A DNA stretch of 64,000 nt from Pseudoalteromonas rubra (GTDB taxonomy: Bacteria; Pseudomonadota; Gammaproteobacteria; Enterobacterales; Alteromonadaceae), in the NCBI RefSeq assembly GCF_005886805.2, contig NZ_CP045429.1:900501-964500 (forward strand). Direction: 5' to 3'. The first letter of the stretch is position 1. Every line of letters starts with the position of its first letter. Made by a program: the position numbers and the translations under genes. Under the pieces are notes generated by a model, which worked only from the letters and a program-made list of their open reading frames with translations, made no database searches and had not been told where the DNA came from. Shown piece after piece: positions 56,761 through 64,000 of the stretch.

Positions 56761-58011
56761 ATGCAAGAGAGTAGTGTACTCATTACCAATAATGCTGTAG
56801 TGCTTGGCCTGTTGGCCGTCATTCTGGGGTTCGTATTTTATACCTCCAATCTGAAAACCGGGTTTTGGGCTAAGTTTTACCGCTATGTGCCTGCCTTATT
56901 GATGTGCTACTTTCTGCCATCTTTATTGAATACCTTCGGAATTGTCGATGGTAGTGGCAACGACGTGTATACGGTCGCTAAGTATTTTTTACTGCCAGCT
57001 TGTTTGGTACTCCTGACCTTAAGTATCGACCTGAAGTCGATTATGGGTTTGGGTAAACGCGCGATTATTATGTTTCTGACCGGCACGGTTGGCGTCGTAC
57101 TGGGCGGGCCGATTGCACTGCTCATCACTGCTACATTTATGCCTGAGTTGCTTGGCGTGGCGGGGCCAGAAGCCGTATGGCGTGGCATGGCAGCATTGGC
57201 CGGTAGCTGGATTGGGGGCGGTGCCAACATGGTAGCAATGAAAGAAATTTACGGTGCCGGGGGAGAAATCTTTACCATCATGGTGACCGTGGATATTGTT
57301 GTTGCCAACTTATGGATGGCTGGGCTGTTATTTTTGGCCGCCAGACACAAAGAAATAGATGCGCGCACCGGGGCTGATACGGCATCGATTGAGCGTTTGA
57401 TTAACAAAGTACAGGCCTTCGAGGCGGAACACGCAAGACGTCCGGAACTGCAAGATTTAATGTTGCTGATTGCCTTTGCCTTTGGTGCAACCGGTCTGGC
57501 GCATTTTGCTGCCGATCTCCTGGTCCCTTATTTCGCCAGCAACTTCCCGGAACTGAAAAAGTTTTCTCTGCATTCAAAGTTGTTCTGGATTATCGTGTTG
57601 GTGACAACCATCGGCCTGGCATTGTCGTTCACTAAGGCCCGTAACTTCGAGGCTGTGGGGGCCTCCAAGGTCGGGAGCAGCTTTTTGTACATTCTGGTCG
57701 CAACCATAGGTTTGCACATGGACATCACCAAAATTGTTGAAGCGCCTAAATATGTGGTGATCGGTCTGATCTGGATGGCGGTGCATGTGGGACTATTATT
57801 TCTGGTGGCTAAACTGATCAAAGCGCCCGTGTTTTACGTGGCCGTTGGCAGCAAAGCCAACATAGGTGGTGCGGCCTCGGCCCCCGTTGTTGCGTCAGCA
57901 TTCCACCCGGCACTGGCCCCGGTAGGCGTGCTGTTGGCGGTATTGGGCTATGCATTGGGCACCTACGCTGCCTGGCTGTGCGGACAAATTTTACGTGTGA
58001 TTGGCAGCTAG
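56761..58011 (+). CDS. DUF819 family integral membrane protein
   Basis: 416 aa with about ten to eleven helices. The family signature is AALAGSWIGGGANMVAMKEIYG (about residues 142-163) and the C-terminal counterpart VAVGSKANIGGAASAPVVASAFHP (about 360-383). The inverted repetition of such motifs suggests a transporter fold; substrate unknown. A TATAAT box lies at 56735-56740, 21 nt before the start. It is inserted between sirB1 and kdsA. Confidence 0.9.
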   Translation: MQESSVLITNNAVVLGLLAVILGFVFYTSNLKTGFWAKFYRYVPALLMCYFLPSLLNTFGIVDGSGNDVYTVAKYFLLPACLVLLTLSIDLKSIMGLGKRAIIMFLTGTVGVVLGGPIALLITATFMPELLGVAGPEAVWRGMAALAGSWIGGGANMVAMKEIYGAGGEIFTIMVTVDIVVANLWMAGLLFLAARHKEIDARTGADTASIERLINKVQAFEAEHARRPELQDLMLLIAFAFGATGLAHFAADLLVPYFASNFPELKKFSLHSKLFWIIVLVTTIGLALSFTKARNFEAVGASKVGSSFLYILVATIGLHMDITKIVEAPKYVVIGLIWMAVHVGLLFLVAKLIKAPVFYVAVGSKANIGGAASAPVVASAFHPALAPVGVLLAVLGYALGTYAAWLCGQILRVIGS

Positions 58012-58899
<888 letters not shown>

Positions 58900-58961
58900 C
58901 CCGATAATTGTAGGCGGAGCGTGTTCCGCCATTTCTATCAGCCTGGTTCGGAATTTGTGCC

Positions 58962-59855
58962 ATGTCACGACGATTACCCCCATTAAATGCACTGAAAGCT
59001 TTTGAAGCCGCAGCCCGGCATCTGAGTTTTACCAAAGCTGCCGAAGAGTTGTTTGTGACTCAGGCAGCCATTAGTCACCAGATCAAGATTCTGGAAGAGC
59101 ACCTTGGGGTTAAACTCTTCTTACGTAAAAACAGGTCCTTGCTGTTAACGGAAGAAGGGCAGGGTTACTTCCTGGATATAAAAGAGCTGTTTTCTCAGCT
59201 GATCGATGCCACAGAAAAATTACTGGCACGGGGAGCGAAAGGCTCGTTGACGGTTAGTCTGACGCCGAGTTTTGCGATTCAGTGGCTGGTGCCCAGACTG
59301 AGCTTGTTTAATGAACTACATCCAGACATTGATGTGCGGATAAAAGCGCAGGACATGGATGAGAACTCATTAACGGATGATGTGGACGTGGCCATCTATT
59401 ATGGCCGGGGTAGCTGGAGTGGGGTGCAAACGCATAAGCTGCACACTGAGTATCTGGTGCCCATGTGTAGCCCGTTATTGCTCAATGGTCCTAAGCCGCT
59501 TAATCAACCAAGCGACCTGGCGAATCATACCCTGTTGCACGATACCACCCGACGTGCCTGGAAAGCCTGGCTCAAAACCGCAGGAGTACGGAATGTCCCT
59601 GCCAATACCGGACCTATTTTTAGCCATTCTTCGATGGTGACTCAGGCGGCTGTGCATGGTCAGGGGATCGCGCTGGGCAATAGCGTACTGGCAAAACCCG
59701 ATCTGGATGCAGGGCGTTTGATCATTCCATTTAGTCACCATCTGGAAAGTAAAAATGCCTACTATCTGGTATGTCGTGAATCGCAGGCTGAATTAGGTAA
59801 AATTGTGTCCTTCAAAAACTGGATGCTGGAAATGGTAGAGCAGGAACAACAATGA
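58962..59855 (+). CDS. gcvA: LysR-type regulator GcvA (glycine cleavage system)
   Basis: 297 aa. The N-terminal winged HTH starts RRLPPLNALKAFEAAARHLS, then FTKAAEELFVTQAAISHQIKILEEHLG, the hallmark GcvA start; a substrate-binding domain follows (about 90-295). In E. coli the order is gcvA-ygdD (DUF423)-rlmM; the same genes follow here, which supports GcvA over another LysR member. It activates or represses the glycine cleavage operon according to glycine and purines. Stop overlaps the next start (ATGA). Confidence 0.92.
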   Translation: MSRRLPPLNALKAFEAAARHLSFTKAAEELFVTQAAISHQIKILEEHLGVKLFLRKNRSLLLTEEGQGYFLDIKELFSQLIDATEKLLARGAKGSLTVSLTPSFAIQWLVPRLSLFNELHPDIDVRIKAQDMDENSLTDDVDVAIYYGRGSWSGVQTHKLHTEYLVPMCSPLLLNGPKPLNQPSDLANHTLLHDTTRRAWKAWLKTAGVRNVPANTGPIFSHSSMVTQAAVHGQGIALGNSVLAKPDLDAGRLIIPFSHHLESKNAYYLVCRESQAELGKIVSFKNWMLEMVEQEQQ

Positions 59856-60514
59856 CGCAGAGCGAAGTAAAAATTGATATAGAGTGGCACCACGCTGAGC
59901 AACCTCAGGCGCAGTTGGTCCTGGCTCATGGCGCGGGCGCTGGCCGGGACAGTGGTTTTATGCAGGATATGGCCACCCGACTGAGTACTCTGGGGGTCAC
60001 CGTTGGGCTGTTTGACTTTGGTTATATGCAGATAGGGAAGGCACAAGATAAGCGTCGTCCGCCTGAGCGTGCTCCTAAGCTGTTGTCACATTACCGGGAT
60101 GTCCTGAGTGCTCAGCTGGATACCTTACCTGTGTTTATTGGTGGTAAGTCGATGGGCGGACGAATGGCTTCGATGCTGGTGTGTGAAGAGGGTATTGAGG
60201 TACGGGGTGTGTTTGCGTTGGGCTATCCGTTTCACCCACCGGGCAAACCAGAGAAACTACGTACCGAGCACTTTGCTGACATCCCTTGCCCTTTTGTGGT
60301 GTTGCAAGGAGAGCGTGATACCTTTGGTAATCATGCTGAGGTCAGTGCTTTGGCAGCGCAAGCTGAAGATCAGAGCTGGCCTGAGCTGGTATGGCTTAAA
60401 GATGGCGACCATTCCTTGAAGCCGCGCAAAGCCAGTGGCCTGACAGAAGCGCAAAACCGCCAACTGGCAGCTGAGGCCATTGCGGCTAAAATTGCGGAGA
60501 TACTCAATGGCTAA
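59852..60514 (+). CDS. Alpha/beta hydrolase (KANL3/Tex30-like)
   Basis: 220 aa. The oxyanion-loop motif LVLAHGAGAGRDSGFM is near residue 29, the nucleophile Ser in IGGKSMGGRMASML near 94, VVLQGERDTFG near 150, and the final His in LKDGDHSLKPRKASG near 190: a complete triad. Substrate unknown. It overlaps gcvA by four bases and the DUF423 gene by eight, so it is translated as part of the gcvA operon, where E. coli has no such gene. Confidence 0.9.
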   Translation: MTQSEVKIDIEWHHAEQPQAQLVLAHGAGAGRDSGFMQDMATRLSTLGVTVGLFDFGYMQIGKAQDKRRPPERAPKLLSHYRDVLSAQLDTLPVFIGGKSMGGRMASMLVCEEGIEVRGVFALGYPFHPPGKPEKLRTEHFADIPCPFVVLQGERDTFGNHAEVSALAAQAEDQSWPELVWLKDGDHSLKPRKASGLTEAQNRQLAAEAIAAKIAEILNG

Positions 60515-60875
60515 GCTATTCTTATTGCTGGGTGGAACATTTTGTATGCTATCCGTCATGCTGGGGGCTTTTGCTGCCCACGGTCTGAAAAGCCGTTTGA
60601 GTGACTACGCCATTGGCATTTTTAAAACCGGCGCTGAATATCAGATGACGCATGGTCTGGCTCTGCTGGCCGTGGCCCTGCTGTTGAAGTGGGGCGTGAA
60701 AGTTCAGCTGTCGGGGTATTTATTTGCGACCGGGATTGTCCTTTTCAGCGGCAGTTTGTATTTGCTGGCGCTGACCGGCGCTAAGTGGCTGGGACCGATT
60801 ACGCCACTGGGCGGACTGTGTTTTATTCTTGGCTGGGCCTGGCTGCTGTTTCAGGTTGCCCGTCAGCCCTTTTAA
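60507..60875 (+). CDS. DUF423 family membrane protein (YgdD-like)
   Basis: 122 aa from ATG 60507 with CGGAGA upstream; a longer in-frame start nine codons earlier lacks a ribosome site. Four helices; MLGAFAAHGLKSRLSDYAIGIFKTGAEYQMTHGLALL is the DUF423 signature, near residues 18-55. Function unknown; located between gcvA and rlmM as in E. coli. Confidence 0.92.
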   Translation: MAKLFLLLGGTFCMLSVMLGAFAAHGLKSRLSDYAIGIFKTGAEYQMTHGLALLAVALLLKWGVKVQLSGYLFATGIVLFSGSLYLLALTGAKWLGPITPLGGLCFILGWAWLLFQVARQPF

Positions 60876-60898
60876 TTGATTAGAGACTTTTTATCACT

Positions 60899-61984
60899 AT
60901 GTCTAGTGTGGTTATTTATTGCCGAAGCGGCTTTGAAAGCGATGCAGCGGCCGAAATTACGCATCATGCTGCGTTACATAATGTTGCCGGTTACGTGAAA
61001 GCGAAGCCTAATACAGGCTATGTGACCTTTGAGTGTTTTGACCCGGCTCAGAGTGAGCTGCTACTCAAGCAGGTTGATTTTTCTAGCCTGGTATTTGCCC
61101 GTCAGTGGTTTGCTGGTGTGCTGTTAAGCAAAATGCCTGTTGAAGACAGGGTGTCTGAGATCAAACAGGTGGTTGGTGATTTTCCTTTGTGTGGCGATCT
61201 GCGGGTAGAAACTCCGGATACCAATGAAGGCAAGGAGTTGTCGAAGTTCTGTAAGAAGTTTTCGACGCCACTTGCCAAAGCGCTGGAGAAGCAAAATAAG
61301 CTGACCCGCGACCACAAAGCCCATAAGCCAGTCCTACATGTGCTGTTTCTGGCTAACGATACTGCCTATGTTGGTTACTCATTTAGTAACAACAACTCGC
61401 CTTTCTTTATGGGGATCCCCAGGCTTAAAATGCCGGCCGATGCCCCCAGTCGCTCAACGCTCAAGCTGGATGAAGCGTTCAACGTTTTTGTCGGTAAAGA
61501 AAACGAGCCAGACCGAGTCCGCTCTGGTATGCGTGGCGTAGATTTGGGCGCTTGCCCGGGTGGCTGGACCTATCAATTGGTGCGCCGTGGGTTATTTGTG
61601 GCGGCAATCGACAATGGACCGATGAACGATGATTTGATGGAAACCGGGCAGGTAAAACACTTCCGCGAAGACGGCTTTAAATATCGTCCAGAAAAGCGCA
61701 ACATCGACTGGCTGGTGTGTGATATGGTTGAAAAACCAACCCGCGTCAGCGAGTTGATGGTCGACTGGATAGTGAATGGTTTTGTTCGCGAGCTTATCTT
61801 CAACCTTAAGCTGCCAATGAAAAAGCGCTTTGATACCGTCTACGAATGTTTGACGCTGATCCGTGATGAGCTGAAAAAGTACGGCGTAGGCTATGAGCTA
61901 CAGGCCAAACACCTCTATCACGACCGCGAAGAAGTGACCGTGCACATTCAGGTACTGAAAGTACCGCAAAACCTCTACAGCTAA
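60899..61984 (+). CDS. rlmM: 23S rRNA (cytidine-2'-O)-methyltransferase RlmM
   Basis: 361 aa. An N-terminal THUMP-like part (about 1-160) with YCRSGFESDAAAEI precedes a Rossmann methyltransferase: GMRGVDLGACPGGWTYQLVRRG near residue 212 binds SAM, and DWLVCDMVEKPTRVSELMVDWI follows. It methylates C2498 of 23S rRNA. The synteny gcvA-DUF423-rlmM matches E. coli. Confidence 0.96.
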   Translation: MSSVVIYCRSGFESDAAAEITHHAALHNVAGYVKAKPNTGYVTFECFDPAQSELLLKQVDFSSLVFARQWFAGVLLSKMPVEDRVSEIKQVVGDFPLCGDLRVETPDTNEGKELSKFCKKFSTPLAKALEKQNKLTRDHKAHKPVLHVLFLANDTAYVGYSFSNNNSPFFMGIPRLKMPADAPSRSTLKLDEAFNVFVGKENEPDRVRSGMRGVDLGACPGGWTYQLVRRGLFVAAIDNGPMNDDLMETGQVKHFREDGFKYRPEKRNIDWLVCDMVEKPTRVSELMVDWIVNGFVRELIFNLKLPMKKRFDTVYECLTLIRDELKKYGVGYELQAKHLYHDREEVTVHIQVLKVPQNLYS

Positions 61985-62070
61985 GTTCTGTTCGGCGGCA
62001 GTCTTGTTGATTGTCGCCTGTTCCACTCTTAGCAAATTGCCACTCATAAAACGAAAAACGGCCTCTGATA

Positions 62071-62523
62071 TTAAGCCTTTTGATCGAGCAGCGTGATTAA
62101 ATGGTGCAGCCGAGGTTGTAAATTACCGTAGATATCGGGGTCGGTATTAAATTCATCCAGTCTGTTCGAGATAAAAAGTAACGCATCTTTACTTTTGTGT
62201 AAGAGTTCTATGGTGTTGATTGTATCGTCACTTAGCTTGCCCTCCAGTAAGGAGAAAAAACAATTTGCTATTGCTGATTTATCAAATTCGTCGTGTCTGC
62301 ATGTGACGATAAAGCGAACAAAATAGGGTAAATAGGCCATCATTAAATTGGCTGGCATAAACCTGAGCTCATCTGTACGCTCAATAAAATTGATTTGAAA
62401 CCGCGTTATTATCTTTCGCTCAGGCTGGTTAAAAAACACAGATTTCGCATAGATTAAATCAGGGCCCGCTTCACTGTTTTGAATTGCGTCATTCCATTGT
62501 TTTTCAGATATATTGACTGGCAT
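62071..62523 (-). CDS. Hypothetical protein (possible DUF6714-like)
   Basis: 150 aa soluble protein. ELRFMPANLMMAYLPYFVRF near residues 52-71 resembles the 'RFLP..A..YYLPAF' stretch of DUF6714 proteins, whose function is not known; similarity is by eye. It is AT-richer than its neighbours, runs against the direction of rlmM, and has 247 bp of gene-free DNA upstream, which suggests later acquisition. Confidence 0.6.
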   Translation of the reverse strand: MPVNISEKQWNDAIQNSEAGPDLIYAKSVFFNQPERKIITRFQINFIERTDELRFMPANLMMAYLPYFVRFIVTCRHDEFDKSAIANCFFSLLEGKLSDDTINTIELLHKSKDALLFISNRLDEFNTDPDIYGNLQPRLHHLITLLDQKA

Positions 62524-62771
62524 TTCGTATTAGTCCTGATTGTATACGCAGGCCCATGGCCGATCCCTGCAAAAGAGTACTTATAATATTCCATATGAAG
62601 TCGTATCCAAGATCTTTTACTTAATTTAGTCTTACAAATCTACAGGTACTTTGTCGTTTGGTAATCCAAAGGCCATGACTTATCGACTCCTGTTGAGGGT
62701 GAGACATTGACTGGGCAAGCAAAAGCGCTGACACTCAGGCTTTCGATTTTATATTATTTAAGGAAGAATCT

Positions 62772-63284
62772 ATGATATCACGTGGCACACTCTATTATTT
62801 ATGCGGCAAGATGGGGGCTGGTAAATCCACCCTGTCGCGCCAGCTGGCTCAGGAGCATCAGGCAGTGGTGCTGTCTGAGGATGACTGGCTGGCGGCGCAT
62901 TACCCGGGCCAAATCAATACCTTTGATGATTACATCGAGAAATCTCAGTTAATCAAACCTTTTATCAAAGCCCATGTACAAAGCCTGTTGCAACTAGGTC
63001 TGAACGTGGTAATGGATTTTCCGGCTAATACCCGGCGACAACGCGCCTGGTTTGTTGAGCTGAGTGAAGCGGTACAGGCCGAACATCAGCTTTACTACCT
63101 GGATGTCAGTGATACACAGTGCCTGGCACAATTGGCCAAGCGCCGTATTGAACAGCCAGCGCGAGCACAGTTTGATAACGAAGCGGTGTTTTATCAGGTC
63201 AGCCAGTATTTTGAAGCACCTGAAGTAAGTGAAAACCTGACTTTAGTGCAGGTAAAGAACGTCATCGGCTCAGGCGTCCAGTGA
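62772..63284 (+). CDS. Small P-loop kinase (AAA/zeta-like fold)
   Basis: 170 aa. Walker A GKMGAGKSTLSRQLA at residues 12-26, acidic LSEDDWLAAHYPG, then VVMDFPANTRRQRAWFVE and LAQLAKRRIEQPARAQFD, the lid with arginines. This is the layout of small nucleoside/phosphotransfer kinases such as AAA_33 and zeta-type enzymes. The substrate is unknown. AAGGAAGAATCT precedes the ATG. The 3' end overlaps the converging hybrid-kinase gene by 15 nt. Confidence 0.85.
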   Translation: MISRGTLYYLCGKMGAGKSTLSRQLAQEHQAVVLSEDDWLAAHYPGQINTFDDYIEKSQLIKPFIKAHVQSLLQLGLNVVMDFPANTRRQRAWFVELSEAVQAEHQLYYLDVSDTQCLAQLAKRRIEQPARAQFDNEAVFYQVSQYFEAPEVSENLTLVQVKNVIGSGVQ

Positions 63285-64000
63285 GGATGCTAGCTGCGAC
63301 AAAGTCTCACCTGCACCATCAAAATCAAAATCCTCAATCTGGGTAAACAGTTGTTCTGCCAACGCTTGCCGAGGGGTCCCGCTGAGCGCCTCAAGCAGCG
63401 TTTCAGCCCGGTCGCTGGCATCCATATCAGAATCACTGATCATGCCTTTGAGCTCTGCGAGTAAGGCCGCGATATCAATATCCTGATGTGCGTTTGCTGG
63501 GAGGCTTGTTTCGCTGCTGTGTTCACGGGCTTGCTGCTCATTCAATGACAGCTTAAGTGCATCAATAAGCGCCGTCAGGCTGATCAATAGCTCATCCAAT
63601 GCGGATTGTATAGGAGCATTGTTAGCACAGGCGGTTTCTAATTCAGCGGCCAGCTGCGCCACCTGAACCGCCCCAATATTTCCAGCGCTGCCTTTGAGCG
63701 TATGGGCACACCGCATCGGCCCCTTTGGATCGACATCTGTCTGCGCTTGCGCCTCGGCGAAGGCGTGTGCAAATTGAGTCTGTTTGTCACAAAAGCGCAT
63801 CAGCAGCTTTTTGTACAGGGCTATGTCGCCTTCACTGATGGCGAGTCCTGCCTGGGTATCCAGCCCGGTAATCGTCGATAAGTTCCCTGGTTCATCTGGT
63901 TTTACTGAAGGCAGACGTTCGCTGCTGGTGGATATATTCGTTGGCTGTGCTGGGGTTATCCAGCGAGCGAGTGTGGCGAACATTTTGCGTGGATTCAGGG
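63270..64000 (-). CDS. Hybrid sensor histidine kinase, C-terminal end (REC tail + Hpt), cut by window edge
   Basis: At least 243 codons, open to the right edge. The frame does not start at the ATG at 63983: it reads LNPRKMFATLARWI across it, which is the end of a receiver domain (KP-hydrophobic-x-P-x-x-hydrophobic-x-x-x-L-x-x-W). A linker follows, then an Hpt domain with phospho-His in RCAHTLKGSAGNIGAVQVAQLAAELE, and an Asp-rich tail with LLAELKGMISDSDMDASDRAETLLEALSG. The kinase and sensor parts lie outside the window, so the signal is unknown. Confidence 0.85.
   Translation of the reverse strand, partial: LNPRKMFATLARWITPAQPTNISTSSERLPSVKPDEPGNLSTITGLDTQAGLAISEGDIALYKKLLMRFCDKQTQFAHAFAEAQAQTDVDPKGPMRCAHTLKGSAGNIGAVQVAQLAAELETACANNAPIQSALDELLISLTALIDALKLSLNEQQAREHSSETSLPANAHQDIDIAALLAELKGMISDSDMDASDRAETLLEALSGTPRQALAEQLFTQIEDFDFDGAGETLSQLASSLDA

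Noticed and set aside
63270..63983. A free-standing 237-aa Hpt protein starting at ATG 63983
   Set aside because: The frame stays open to the window edge, and the residues across the ATG form the end of a receiver domain, so this is the tail of a larger hybrid kinase.

Overview
The window looks like chromosomal DNA of a marine gammaproteobacterium of the Alteromonadales, most probably Pseudoalteromonas or a close relative. The evidence is a PomA/PomB-type flagellar stator, a PutA without the DNA-binding domain facing an Lrp-type regulator, the block lnt-corC-ybeY-ybeZ-miaB facing ubiF, a large Met/Leu/Gln tRNA array, ychF-pth-rplY-prs-ispE-lolB facing hemA-prfA-prmC, and gcvA-DUF423-rlmM. All of these follow enterobacterial/alteromonad gene order. 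The species assignment is inference; no marker gene here settles it.

Layout. 1-9.8 kb: the start of xseB (cut by the window edge), pomA-pomB, a tiny 23-codon ORF followed by an unknown membrane protein, a lipoprotein, an aromatic amino acid permease, then putA with its divergent Lrp-family regulator. 9.9-14.5 kb: a large exported tricorn-like S41 protease, an SDR oxidoreductase and a small anchored protein. 14.8-34.5 kb is an accessory toxin island. It holds (i) a Sec-exported 2470-residue SpvB/RHS protein on the + strand with an overlapping small membrane protein, and (ii) a - strand array. The array starts with two adjacent filamentous-haemagglutinin-like proteins, the second ending in an RNase A-like toxin region. 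A putative immunity gene follows, then an IS110/IS1111 element, then orphan cassette genes (unknown 336-aa protein, lipoprotein, a toxin-tail remnant, and a tandem SUKH-like protein). Two homologous long hairpins lie at the ends of the cassettes.

34.8-36.4 kb: an HTH/GNAT gene pair and a small secreted protein. 36.4-43.4 kb: the envelope, translation and tRNA-modification block ending in miaB, with ubiF divergent. 43.5-45.0 kb: a - strand array of 12 intact tRNA genes (2 Met, 4 Leu-UAG, 4 Gln-UUG, 2 Leu-CAG) plus a degenerate Leu-CAG remnant, behind a strong promoter with a GC-rich discriminator. 45.2-50.35 kb: ychF, pth, rplY, prs, ispE and lolB. 50.4-58.9 kb: hemA, prfA, prmC, an HD-GYP response regulator, sirB2, sirB1, a DUF819 membrane protein and kdsA. 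58.9-62 kb: gcvA, an alpha/beta hydrolase, DUF423 and rlmM. The end holds an unknown 150-aa gene, a small P-loop kinase and the 3' end of a hybrid histidine kinase (REC-Hpt) cut by the window edge.

The housekeeping blocks are ordinary. The novelty lies in the 14.8-34.5 kb island: a CdiA-like toxin apparently split into two separately exported polypeptides with no linked TpsB transporter, cassette-flanking hairpins with an IS1111-type element seated at the foot of one of them, and a second, Sec-exported RHS toxin candidate next to it. The 23-residue peptide ORF after pomB is a smaller, separate lead. All assignments come from reading the sequence; no database search was possible.
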